A stretch of DNA of 28,940 nt, from positions 1 through 28,940 of IMG/VR virus record IMGVR_UViG_3300023049_000352; one strand, 5' to 3'. The DNA is from a virus. A program made the translations under genes and the position numbers. Below the pieces are notes generated by a model, which was not told the origin of the DNA, did not search any database, and saw nothing but the letters and a program-made list of their open reading frames with translations. This document shows positions 7,806 through 14,979 of this stretch, piece by piece. Numbering within the stretch: position 1 is the stretch's first letter; each line of letters begins with the position of its first letter.

Positions 7806-8324
7806 CTATATGATTTTAAATTTTGTTAGTATAATACCAGCGATTAAGCCAATCGCCAACGCTCCTGCGCTGGTGTATATCAGTCTAAAAGTGCTTACGC
7901 CTCTTTTAATGTTTTGTGAGTTTGAGGTGTCGGACTCGTCCGTTTCCTTAATAAGTGTCTCTTTTATTTTGGCAGCAATGGCCAGAGAGTCACATCCTGC
8001 ATTAATGCGTAAGAAATCGCCCAAAAGGTTGCCTTTTACAAAGGCATCTCCATTGTTTGCACTATAGTCTGGTGTAGGAGTTTTTGAAGTTGTTTTGGGC
8101 TTGGATTTCTTAGCGCCTTCATAATCTGCACACAATTGCCGTACATTAATACTGAGCTCTGTTTGCTGTCCTGGTACCTTAAGTATGGTATCTCTAAAAG
8201 TTTCTACAACAGATCGAGTAACAGTCCTATTTGATGAACTCTCCACAGTCTTCTGGCGTGAACCACAACTAAGGAGAGCGATCAAAATACAACCAGTCCA
8301 AAAAAGTTTAAATAAGCTATGCAT
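7806..8324 (-). CDS. Candidate unimolecular spanin (lipoprotein with C-terminal membrane anchor)
   Basis: This 172-residue protein starts with a lipoprotein signal peptide: MHSLFKLFW, a hydrophobic stretch and a lipobox ALLSC with Cys20. It ends with a clear membrane helix (about residues 146-172, LIYTSAGALAIGLIAGIILTKF). A hydrophilic periplasmic part joins them. Lipid anchor in the outer membrane and C-terminal helix in the inner membrane is the layout of u-spanins such as T1 gp11, which fuse the two membranes at the end of lysis. It overlaps the DUF5675 gene by eight bases. The function is inferred from topology; no sequence homology to known spanins is claimed. Confidence 0.65.
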   Translation of the reverse strand: MHSLFKLFWTGCILIALLSCGSRQKTVESSSNRTVTRSVVETFRDTILKVPGQQTELSINVRQLCADYEGAKKSKPKTTSKTPTPDYSANNGDAFVKGNLLGDFLRINAGCDSLAIAAKIKETLIKETDESDTSNSQNIKRGVSTFRLIYTSAGALAIGLIAGIILTKFKII

Positions 8325-8745
8325 GTGCGCTTTTTATGATGTTGAGATCAAAAGCTGTGGGCATGATGTCCAGAAGCTTTTGCATTGTATTTACAGAATC
8401 GGTTACATCCAGTAGTCCGTCTCTATTGATATCTGTGAGATCGGCACCAACCAGTATGCAACCTTCGATGTCTGTATAATAATTTCCTTTGTGAATTAAG
8501 ATCCAAGTCCTGCCTTTTACATCGGTAATGTGAAAGTGGTGCTTGAACCTTTTGCTGTAACGCTTCACCACCTTGTACTTTCCTTCCGGAATGCAAGAGA
8601 TAGAATTGGCATTGTTAAGCCAGGGCAACTCTAAACTGTGACAGTCAAAGACTGATGCCTTGAGTCTACCCAGGGCAAACAATCTCCCTATGGTCTGCTT
8701 GTCGCCATAGGTCTGTCTTTCAATTAATAGCTCCTCCGCTTTCAT
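8317..8745 (-). CDS. DUF5675 protein, candidate lysis enzyme, with an EF-hand-like loop
   Basis: This 142-residue protein resembles DUF5675, found in many Bacteroidota phages. Conserved-looking parts are IPEGKYKV (residues 52-59), WILIHKGN with His85, and EGCILVG with Cys96. The His/Cys pair recalls L,D-transpeptidase-type active sites, so a peptidoglycan role is plausible but unproved. Residues 105-116 (DINRDGLLDVTD) fit the DxNxDGxxDxxD calcium-binding loop of dockerins and EF-hands exactly. Linkage to the spanin-like gene supports a role in lysis. No signal peptide is seen, so a holin or other export route would be needed. Confidence 0.65.
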   Translation of the reverse strand: MKAEELLIERQTYGDKQTIGRLFALGRLKASVFDCHSLELPWLNNANSISCIPEGKYKVVKRYSKRFKHHFHITDVKGRTWILIHKGNYYTDIEGCILVGADLTDINRDGLLDVTDSVNTMQKLLDIMPTAFDLNIIKSAHA

Positions 8746-9084
8746 CTACTCAGCTTCTTTGGTGAGTTCTTCGACTCGCTCGTCGTAAGCTTTTTTGACG
8801 GTCTTGCGATCGTCTTCAGCAAAGACCTCGATGTCGGCCACCTCAGTTGCTTCTTTGATAAGTGCAATAGAGTCGGCAGCGTTGAGCTCACTGAGCTCTT
8901 CTGCTTTCGTCTTCTCTGCGCTGGTCGCAAACTTGGTTATCTTCTTATCCTCAAGACCTTTGGCGTGCACTTTTGCAAATGCATCACTCACGAATAGGAA
9001 GCCGTCGCTGGTAGCGAACACCTCTTTTGCTTCATTGCGCTCAAGGTAGTCTTGAGCGCGTTCTTTGATTGTTTTCTTTGCCAT
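8746..9084 (-). CDS. Head-region protein of unknown function (Mu gp35-position)
   Basis: This 112-residue, charged, largely helical protein lies directly after the major capsid gene. It starts MAKKTIKERAQDYLERN, followed by a short beta segment (EVFATSDGFLFVSD), and ends in an acidic, A/E/K-rich helix. Mu has small head proteins (gp35, gp36) at this place, and the FATSDGFLFVSD/A-x-x-HAKGL pattern recalls small Mu-type head proteins, but I do not recognise the family firmly. The stop lies next to the DUF5675 start (adjacent TAG/ATG). A capsid accessory or head-tail protein is possible. Confidence 0.5.
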   Translation of the reverse strand: MAKKTIKERAQDYLERNEAKEVFATSDGFLFVSDAFAKVHAKGLEDKKITKFATSAEKTKAEELSELNAADSIALIKEATEVADIEVFAEDDRKTVKKAYDERVEELTKEAE

Positions 9085-9086
9085 GA

Positions 9087-10100
9087 TTATCTGATTGCTC
9101 CTAAGAATTTAGGACTGTTAGCTCTAATGACGCCTAGCAAGGCTCTCTGTGCATACGATAAGATATCGGCTTGTAAACCTGCATCTCTAAGCGTTGCATA
9201 TAGCTCTACATCTCCAAAACATCTGAAGACTTCATCTGTATTCCAGAAGAAAGATGCTCTCGTGTCTCCAGCTTCCTGGACTGCTCCAAAAGGCTTTTTA
9301 ACACCTGCACTAGTAAACAATGGAGCTTGTGAATACTCAAAGACATGAAATCCGTACATGTTACGATCGTTCATAATATCCTTAAACAACTGCTTATCTT
9401 CTTTACGGATTCTAGCCATGTGATCTGGAGTTAAACAGATATTCATGTTTTCAGTCTTATCTTTTTCTCCGTAAAACTTTCTCATGTCGATGATGGCATC
9501 TAGAATACTATCTGTTCCGAGTTCTAAAACATTGTTGTCTGTTCCAGAAGTTCCAGGTGTCCAGGCGTGAGCTGCTCTTTTACCTAAGTTCTTTGTTAGT
9601 GAGTTTCTGTGCCTGTTGATAACCGACTGTCTACGATTGTAAGCCAGCTCGATCTCTTGCAGATCTCTGTGTCTGGTCTGGTCTGTAGAATAAGTCCTAA
9701 GCACGACCTCATTTGGAATGTCTGGAGTTGTAGCGATTGGTAGTGGATCTTCATTGCCAGCGAAGTAATCCTCATTTACGCCTGGATCTACGCCCGCCTC
9801 TGCAAGATGCAATTTGTTGTTTTCCACATATTCACTCATATCGGTGGATGCAGCAACAAAGGAGGTATTGGGCACGGGATTCTCTTTAATGCCTGCGACC
9901 CAGACTTCTTTTTGTAGGCCAGCCATAAGCTTGCCCGAAAAGATGCCAGGGGAAAAATATTCGATTGATGCAGATACGGCCGTGATGGCTACTGCGGTCA
10001 TCACAGGATTGATCTCTATGAAGGTAGAGAAGGCAAAACTGATCATTAAAGCCAAAATAAAGTTGATGGCTAAACTTGCGATTGAAAGATGTCGTTTCAT
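9087..10100 (-). CDS. Major capsid protein
   Basis: This 337-residue protein is placed after the protease/scaffold gene, as in Mu. From about residue 59 it reads MAGLQKEVWVAGIKENPVPN, then STDMSEYVENNKLHLAEAG, and in the middle NRHRNSLTKNLGKRAAHAW, a pattern I associate with capsid proteins of Bacteroidota Mu-like phages. The end has FWNTDEVFRCFGDVELYATL, typical of the final strands of an HK97-type fold. Residues 5-50 are strongly hydrophobic with two possible membrane helices, which is odd for a shell protein. An in-frame ATG at 9926 would give a 279-residue form without it. The ATG at 10100 is kept because the frame is otherwise untranslated and the gap to the scaffold gene is normal. Confidence 0.75.
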   Translation of the reverse strand: MKRHLSIASLAINFILALMISFAFSTFIEINPVMTAVAITAVSASIEYFSPGIFSGKLMAGLQKEVWVAGIKENPVPNTSFVAASTDMSEYVENNKLHLAEAGVDPGVNEDYFAGNEDPLPIATTPDIPNEVVLRTYSTDQTRHRDLQEIELAYNRRQSVINRHRNSLTKNLGKRAAHAWTPGTSGTDNNVLELGTDSILDAIIDMRKFYGEKDKTENMNICLTPDHMARIRKEDKQLFKDIMNDRNMYGFHVFEYSQAPLFTSAGVKKPFGAVQEAGDTRASFFWNTDEVFRCFGDVELYATLRDAGLQADILSYAQRALLGVIRANSPKFLGAIR

Positions 10101-10125
10101 TGTTCTTGTTTTCTGGGGTTTGGGT

Positions 10126-10632
10126 TTAGTTTTTGGCTGGTGTCCAGCGTTTGCCTTTAGCGTACTCTTGGGCGAGTCTCACGTATTCAGCATTGTTATT
10201 GTCCTTTAGCTCACGAAGCTTTTCAGGATCGTTTTGCTGGAGGTAGTCAAACGATAGTTCGACGCCACCTTCAGCACCTTGGCCACCGCCTACGATCTTA
10301 CCGATAGCAGTTTGGGTGTGGTCTTTTTTGACTGTCTTTTCAGCTTCAGTGATCAATCCTGAAAGCAATACTTTCTGGTTGTCAAAATCAGCTTCCAAAG
10401 CTTTTAATTGAGATTCTTTAAGACCTTCAGGGATCAACTTCAACTCAACAGCTTTAGTCACCAATTGATTTGCCTCTGCATCTCTTATGGCTTTTAGTTG
10501 TGACCGTAAAGCCTCTTTTTCGGTGTCAGCATTCTCAGCAGATAGCTTGATCTCTGATACTTTCTGAAGCACCACTTCAGGTTTTGTTTCTGCATCTAAG
10601 CCTAAGGCTAATGCGATTTGCTTAATATTCAT
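10126..10632 (-). CDS. Possible nested scaffold start (Mu gpZ-like)
   Basis: An in-frame ATG at 10632 begins MNIKQIALALGLDAE, which looks like an independent N-terminus, and would yield a 168-residue scaffold. The bases before it (ACCCAGAAACA then ATG) resemble those before the capsid ATG (CCCCAGAAAACAAGAACA then ATG), which supports use as a start. Mu and several other phages make scaffold this way. No direct proof is visible in this window. Confidence 0.4.
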   Translation of the reverse strand: MNIKQIALALGLDAETKPEVVLQKVSEIKLSAENADTEKEALRSQLKAIRDAEANQLVTKAVELKLIPEGLKESQLKALEADFDNQKVLLSGLITEAEKTVKKDHTQTAIGKIVGGGQGAEGGVELSFDYLQQNDPEKLRELKDNNNAEYVRLAQEYAKGKRWTPAKN

Positions 10633-11100
10633 TGTTTCTGGGTTTTCGGTGTTAAGTGGCTGTAGATTTAGCTTTAAGGGACTCGCTGCACTTAGCTTAA
10701 GTGCATTATCATTCCCGCCAAGATCCACAATGGAGATCTCCCTAAGCTTACACTTGGTGACCGTCTCAAATAGTTGTCCTGGGAGGATGTCCTCCTCTGC
10801 ATTGGAAGTGGCTTCTGGAGTGGCGAATATGGAAGCCATACGGATAAAGCCTCTTTCGACTTTTCCAGCTAGATCTGCTGCGTCTTCGTCTTCCATATCA
10901 AACTCGATGTCTGCCATGAGTTTGCCGTTTTCCTTATAAAGCTTCATTGCTTTGCCAACGACGTCTTTGGCTTTGCCTCTGGTGTGTAGAAATAATACCA
11001 GCGGATTGCGCTCATATTGAGTGATATTGATTCCATCGGTCATGACACGGTAGCCGTATTCGTTGATGATGGATTCGTCTGAAACTACAAAAGTGTGCAT
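10126..11100 (-). CDS. Prohead protease with C-terminal scaffold (Mu gpI-like)
   Basis: This 324-residue protein has two parts. Residues 1-135 look like a phage prohead protease: His39 in LFLHTRGKA, Ser90 in FIRMASIFATPE, and KLREISIVDLGGN (residues 118-130) as the third-strand motif. Residues 157-324 are a helical, charged scaffold with MNIKQIALALGL at its start and a coiled-coil from about 180 to 250. In Mu, gene I makes the protease plus scaffold and an internal start makes the scaffold alone (gpZ). This is the first gene of the minus-strand late operon, with its ATG at the edge of the divergent control region. Confidence 0.75.
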   Translation of the reverse strand: MHTFVVSDESIINEYGYRVMTDGINITQYERNPLVLFLHTRGKAKDVVGKAMKLYKENGKLMADIEFDMEDEDAADLAGKVERGFIRMASIFATPEATSNAEEDILPGQLFETVTKCKLREISIVDLGGNDNALKLSAASPLKLNLQPLNTENPETMNIKQIALALGLDAETKPEVVLQKVSEIKLSAENADTEKEALRSQLKAIRDAEANQLVTKAVELKLIPEGLKESQLKALEADFDNQKVLLSGLITEAEKTVKKDHTQTAIGKIVGGGQGAEGGVELSFDYLQQNDPEKLRELKDNNNAEYVRLAQEYAKGKRWTPAKN

Positions 11101-11135
11101 AAGCTATAAGTGTGCGTTGTCAATAATGTTGGGTA

Positions 11136-11166
11136 CAAAATTGGACGACTTTACACTCACTGCAAA
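11136..11166 (-). promoter_or_regulatory. Candidate late promoter for the capsid/tail operon
   Basis: On the minus strand TTTG (11166-11163) is followed after 19 bases by CAATTTTG (11143-11136), seven of eight matches to the Bacteroidota -7 element TAnnTTTG at the accepted spacing. The ATG of the protease gene is 36 bases downstream. A weak -7 is consistent with a promoter that needs an activator. Confidence 0.45.
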
Positions 11167-11193
11167 ATCCCGTATCTGCCACTATAACTGAAA

Positions 11194-11223
11194 TGTTGAA
11201 GCCTTAAACATTTTTGTTGAAGC
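11194..11223. promoter_or_regulatory. Direct repeat TGTTGAAGC, 21-base period
   Basis: Two exact copies at 11194-11202 and 11215-11223, two helical turns apart, upstream of the minus-strand promoter candidate and between the divergent operons. Spacing of 21 bases places both on the same face of the helix, as expected for activator binding sites. Confidence 0.4.
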
Positions 11224-11272
11224 TGTGATTTGCGATTCTTATTAGGTCATGTGAGTTGCGAAATTTGTACAC

Positions 11273-11566
11273 ATGAAAGACATCTTGCTAGACGAAAACA
11301 ACGACTTGTTGATAACTAATGGCGACTTGACCATAGGCGACTCAGACAAGCAAAACCAGAAGCTTATCCTGAACACCTACAAAGGGGAATGGAAAGCCAA
11401 TCCAGAACTTGGTGCAGCAGTCCAGGACATGCTGAGCGATGACAATTTCTCCAGGTACATCATTGAAGCCAAAAAGCAACTCGAGTACGACGGGATGAAA
11501 GTAGATGATATTCGCCTGGAACGGGACCAACTAATTATTGACGGTAAATACAAACAAAATGGCTAA
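11273..11566 (+). CDS. Baseplate wedge protein, gp25/gpW-like
   Basis: This 97-residue protein resembles the small gp25/gpW baseplate family. It starts MKDILLDENNDLLITNGDL, followed by QNQKLILNTYKGEWKANPELG (residues 28-48) with the conserved-type K-GEW-x-x-P-x-x-G turn, and ends with a beta hairpin (IRLERDQLIIDGKY). In contractile tails this protein belongs to the wedge that triggers sheath contraction, next to a gpJ-type protein. Here it is the first gene of the packaging operon, far from the other baseplate genes, and overlaps the small terminase gene by eight bases. Related sequences are, to my recollection, sometimes mislabelled oxidoreductase. Confidence 0.6.
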   Translation: MKDILLDENNDLLITNGDLTIGDSDKQNQKLILNTYKGEWKANPELGAAVQDMLSDDNFSRYIIEAKKQLEYDGMKVDDIRLERDQLIIDGKYKQNG

Positions 11567-12032
11567 AGGTAGAATGACATCGACCGAGCGGGATTATCTC
11601 ATCTCGCAAGGCACAGACTTATACAGCAAAGGCTTCTCCATCCAGAACATTTCTGAATTGATTGGCGTAGGACTTAAGACCCTTTACAAGTGGAAAGAAG
11701 ACTACAAGTGGGAAGAGGCAAAGGAGCTGAACATGATCCGCCCTTCTGAAATCAAGAAGATGATCCTCCAATATGTGGTAGCCATTAAGAATGGTGAAGT
11801 GCCACTCTACAAAGCCGATGACCTAGCAAAGATCTCCGCAGCCTTTGATCGGTTAAATGACAGCCGTAAAAAAGCCGTCCACACAATGGAGAGCTTCGAT
11901 GCTTTCTCCAGCTACATGATGACCAAGGCAGGCCAAAGCAAAGGCAAGAAGAGAGACGAACTTTTGAAACTGACTAAAGACATCCGGGTCCATTTTGATG
12001 GCTACGTTACAGAACTATTGAGCAATGAATAA
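11559..12032 (+). CDS. Small terminase subunit (Mu gp27-like)
   Basis: This 157-residue protein has an N-terminal helix-turn-helix at about residues 20-50 (SKGFSIQNISELIGVGLKTL, then YKWKEDYKWEEAKEL), followed by helices with MILQYVVAIKNGEV and AKISAAFDRLNDSRKKA. This HTH plus helical oligomerisation layout is typical of small terminases, which choose the DNA and regulate the motor. I place the start at the ATG at 11559 (MAKGRMTSTERDYL), inside the end of the upstream gene, rather than at the TTG at 11538. It overlaps the large terminase start by eight bases. Confidence 0.75.
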   Translation: MAKGRMTSTERDYLISQGTDLYSKGFSIQNISELIGVGLKTLYKWKEDYKWEEAKELNMIRPSEIKKMILQYVVAIKNGEVPLYKADDLAKISAAFDRLNDSRKKAVHTMESFDAFSSYMMTKAGQSKGKKRDELLKLTKDIRVHFDGYVTELLSNE

Positions 12033-13575
12033 AACAGAACTCAAAGAAGCCAGGGAGCGCTATTTTGCGTTATCCAAGATGATCAAGTCCGCCTCTGCCG
12101 ACAAGTTGATCAAGGAGACCACGACCCAACAAGAGGAGCGAATCAAACGCCTGCTACAACCTAAGAACTACTTAGATTTCTTTGAGTTTTATTTTGGGGT
12201 GAAGTCTGGACTCCCTTTGGCAGATGCCCCCTCGGCTCAGTTTCATCTGGACTCTTATCTAAGCCTATACGGTGACGTGTATTGCAAGCAGTTTCGGCGG
12301 TGGTTTCGTGGTGCTGCGAAATCCATCCATACCAATGTTGGCAATTTGCTTGCCCTCAAGCAGTGCGACGAGGTCAACTTTGCGCTCATCATCGGCCGAA
12401 ATCAAAACGCTGGTAAGATCTTAATTCAAGATATACAGGCTCACCTGGAGAGTAACGAGATCTTTAGAAAAGACTTTGGATCACAAATGAGTTATGGCTC
12501 ATGGGCAGACGGTGAGTTTGAAACCAACGACGGAAAACACTTTAAGGCTTTAGGGCTTAATCAACCTTTCAGGGGTTTACGTTTTGGAGCTGCACGTCCA
12601 GACTTTGCCAGTGTGGATGATGTGGAAGACAGAGACGCAGCCAAGAACAAAGACCAGGTGCGCAAATACGGTGACAAGATCGTAGGTGACCTGGGGAAAG
12701 CTTTCCACCTGAGAAGAGCCAGAATGGTATTTGCCAATAATTACATTGTGAAAAACGGGATTAACGACTACGTCCTGAAGAAATACAAAGACAACAAACA
12801 CCTCGATGTAAGCACCATCAATTTGACTGATGAGAAGGGCAACCCTATGTGGCCAGAACGCTACAGCAAAGCAGATACAGACGCCATCATCGAGAATGAC
12901 GACTATTACACCAGCCAGCGAGAAGACTTCAACAACCCCATAGAAGAGGGAAAACTCTTTAAGGCTGAGAAGATCATCAAGCGATCGGTACACGGCAATG
13001 AGATCTTTGACGGCTTTCTGTCGCATTGGGATTTATCCTATACCAGCGCAGGCGACTACAAAGCAGGCGTATTGCTAGGCATAAAGGATCTGGAACTTAC
13101 AGTTCTGGAAGTGTTCTGCCAGCGTTGCGACATCAACTCCGCTATGGAGGTTCACTTCCAATGGCAGGAGAAGTACAGAAATAAGAGTGCATTGCCTTTG
13201 TCCTTCTACGATGCAACGGCAGCACAACAAGCCGTTTATGCTCCAATTATTCAACAGTGTGCAGAAGATAGCAGGTCGCCTTATGTGCCTATGCCTATGC
13301 ACCAGGGCGGAGACAAACACAACAAAATAGAAGCTACCATCCTGAGTGTGTTACACCGTGGTATTTTGTTTTGGGATGATGCTCTGGAGGGCAAAGACTT
13401 CGACGAGTTTATGGACCAGATCCTGTCTTTTGAAAAGGGTACCTCTGGCAATGACGATGCCCCAGATACACTCACGCATGCCATTATCTATGCTCAACTG
13501 TATTATGGCTACAGCAAGGAGAAAGACAGTAGAAAGCCAACCATAGGCAAACGCAAGAAAAACCGTAGAGTATGA
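12025..13575 (+). CDS. Large terminase subunit (Mu gp28-like)
   Basis: This 516-residue motor protein packages DNA. The ATPase part has a Walker A-like FRGAAKS (residues 94-100) and a Walker B-like FASVDDVED (194-202). The nuclease part begins about residue 330 with LSHWDLSYTSAGDYKAGVLLG; Asp336 is the likely first metal ligand, followed by LSFYDATAAQQ, and by DAPDTLTHAI near residue 485, which carries the last acidic ligand. In Mu-like phages the enzyme cuts in host DNA beyond the prophage ends, giving host flanks in the virion. It overlaps the small terminase gene and the next gene (ATGA). Confidence 0.85.
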   Translation: MNKTELKEARERYFALSKMIKSASADKLIKETTTQQEERIKRLLQPKNYLDFFEFYFGVKSGLPLADAPSAQFHLDSYLSLYGDVYCKQFRRWFRGAAKSIHTNVGNLLALKQCDEVNFALIIGRNQNAGKILIQDIQAHLESNEIFRKDFGSQMSYGSWADGEFETNDGKHFKALGLNQPFRGLRFGAARPDFASVDDVEDRDAAKNKDQVRKYGDKIVGDLGKAFHLRRARMVFANNYIVKNGINDYVLKKYKDNKHLDVSTINLTDEKGNPMWPERYSKADTDAIIENDDYYTSQREDFNNPIEEGKLFKAEKIIKRSVHGNEIFDGFLSHWDLSYTSAGDYKAGVLLGIKDLELTVLEVFCQRCDINSAMEVHFQWQEKYRNKSALPLSFYDATAAQQAVYAPIIQQCAEDSRSPYVPMPMHQGGDKHNKIEATILSVLHRGILFWDDALEGKDFDEFMDQILSFEKGTSGNDDAPDTLTHAIIYAQLYYGYSKEKDSRKPTIGKRKKNRRV

Positions 13576-14054
13576 CCAGTAGAAAACGTTTATTTCTGGA
13601 CGTCCAGAACCAACTGAAGACCGTCACAGAGCTAGAAGTGATCGACTACCATCGCAACCAGTTTGCTGAGGGTGTTAACCAATATCCGAACCAGTACACC
13701 GCTGCATTGATCAAAATAGATGTGACCGATTATGCCTCGATGACTGAAGGGATCAAAGAAGGATCTAATGCTATCGTGGAAATTCACCTGTACATCAAAG
13801 ACGGCTGGATGGATCAACACCAGAACACTTCAGATCCTGAAGGGGGTTTGATAGAAATTGACTTGATCGATAAGATCGAGGAAGCCCTGGAGAACCTAAC
13901 AGGAAATGACTACAGACCGCTAAAGGTCATTCAGGAAGACGAGATCCCCAACGAGGGTGAGCCTATTATGGGCTTTATCATCAAGTTTGGTACTAAGATA
14001 TTTAAGCGTATTAATTACGGCTACACGAAGACAGCCATACAAATAACAACCTAA
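13572..14054 (+). CDS. Possible tail terminator/connector protein
   Basis: This 160-residue protein starts MTSRKRLFLDVQNQLKTVTEL and contains NAIVEIHLYIKDGW and a helix LIDKIEEALENLTGND. Helix, strand pair and two-strand end (GFIIKFGTKIFKR) resemble small tail-terminator/Mu gp37-type proteins that cap the tail tube for joining to the head. The gene lies between large terminase and the DUF1320 protein with four- and one-base overlaps. The assignment rests on size, fold impression and position. Confidence 0.45.
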   Translation: MTSRKRLFLDVQNQLKTVTELEVIDYHRNQFAEGVNQYPNQYTAALIKIDVTDYASMTEGIKEGSNAIVEIHLYIKDGWMDQHQNTSDPEGGLIEIDLIDKIEEALENLTGNDYRPLKVIQEDEIPNEGEPIMGFIIKFGTKIFKRINYGYTKTAIQITT

Positions 14055-14485
14055 TGTTTCTAACTCAAGCAGAACTTAAGACCGTTTCCACTGTGGAAAA
14101 CATCAATCTAATCGTTAATAACGATGAAGAGATTGTTAATACCATCATCCAGGAGTGCATAGATGTTATGCATACCTACCTTTTTAAGTATTATGATGCA
14201 GATGCCATCTTTGCAAAAGAAGGTGAACAACGCTCTAGAATTATAATAAAGTACCTTAAGGATCTATCCATCTACGAGATCTATATGAGGCGAAGTAAGC
14301 AAGCCAATGCGGTGGTAGAGAAAAGACAAGAAGAGGCTATGATCTGGCTAGAGAAAGTGGCCAAAGGCGAGATTGTTCCAGATTTACCAAAAAAGATGAT
14401 CGATACAGATGGGGATGGCGAAGTAGATGCCGCCACACCCTTTATGAAGCTTGGCTCACGGAAGAGCTATAAAAATCACTTTTAA
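14054..14485 (+). CDS. Head-tail connector protein, DUF1320/Mu gp36-like
   Basis: This 143-residue protein starts MFLTQAELKTVSTVENINLI, followed by a helical bundle with IIQECIDVMHTYLFKYYDADAIF and RIIIKYLKDLSIYEIYMRR. This is the pattern of DUF1320 (Mu gp36), an adaptor that sits under the portal. The C-terminal 35 residues are extended with IDTDGDGEVD, a second, partial calcium-loop-like motif. It is joined to both neighbours by TAATG overlaps. Confidence 0.65.
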   Translation: MFLTQAELKTVSTVENINLIVNNDEEIVNTIIQECIDVMHTYLFKYYDADAIFAKEGEQRSRIIIKYLKDLSIYEIYMRRSKQANAVVEKRQEEAMIWLEKVAKGEIVPDLPKKMIDTDGDGEVDAATPFMKLGSRKSYKNHF

Positions 14486-14973
14486 TGGCCAAGCTCGGTG
14501 ACTTAGAACGAAAACTGAGGATGGCAGTTAGAAAGCTTCCAGAGCAAACCTTAAGAATTATAGAGGTGGAAGGTCTTGCCTCTATCAACAAAAACTTTAG
14601 GGATGAAGGTTTTAACGATGGAGGACTGCAGAAGTGGAAACCAAGAAAAACCACCGATAAGCGAGGCCGAGACATTACACGCTATAAGACCAATCGAGTT
14701 GGCAGAGCTGGAAATCTGACTCGCTACGGACGCAAGAACCAGGGGAGAGCCATTCTTACAGGTCATGCGACGGGAGGAAACAAACTAAGGAACTCATTTA
14801 CCAGTAGCAGAAGCAAAGTAAAGGTGAGATTTAGAACACATAAAGACTATGCCCAGGTGCATAATGAAGGTGAGGGCAATATGCCACAACGCCAGTTTAT
14901 AGGAAGATCGCGAACACTAGAGAACAACATCAAAAAGAAATTAACCAAAGAGCTGGATAAGCTCTTGAAATAG
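14485..14973 (+). CDS. Virion morphogenesis protein, Mu gpG-like
   Basis: This 162-residue basic protein matches the gpG/P2 gpS type (phage virion morphogenesis family). It has the RIIEVEGLASINKNFRDEGF helix (residues 25-44), followed by a KWKPRK turn, GRAILTGHATGG and LRNSF, then the YAQVHNEGEGNMPQRQFIGR stretch (about 124-143) that is the family's best mark. It helps complete tails and join them to heads. The ATG overlaps the previous stop (TAATG); the portal gene follows after six bases. Confidence 0.8.
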   Translation: MAKLGDLERKLRMAVRKLPEQTLRIIEVEGLASINKNFRDEGFNDGGLQKWKPRKTTDKRGRDITRYKTNRVGRAGNLTRYGRKNQGRAILTGHATGGNKLRNSFTSSRSKVKVRFRTHKDYAQVHNEGEGNMPQRQFIGRSRTLENNIKKKLTKELDKLLK

Positions 14974-14979
14974 TATACA

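Larger units (their letters stand above)
11101..11272. promoter_or_regulatory. Divergent late control region
   Basis: These 172 bases separate the two divergent late operons and hold no gene. They must contain the start signals for both sides unless transcription begins further away. I see one promoter candidate for the minus strand and a pair of spaced direct repeats (listed separately). No good plus-strand TTTG/TAnnTTTG pair was found; AAATTTG at 11259-11265 is too close to the ATG at 11273. Confidence 0.6.

Noticed and set aside
12577-13026. Minus-strand 149-residue frame within the large terminase gene
   Set aside because: It is fully covered by a well-supported terminase gene and has a valine-rich, protein-unlike composition.
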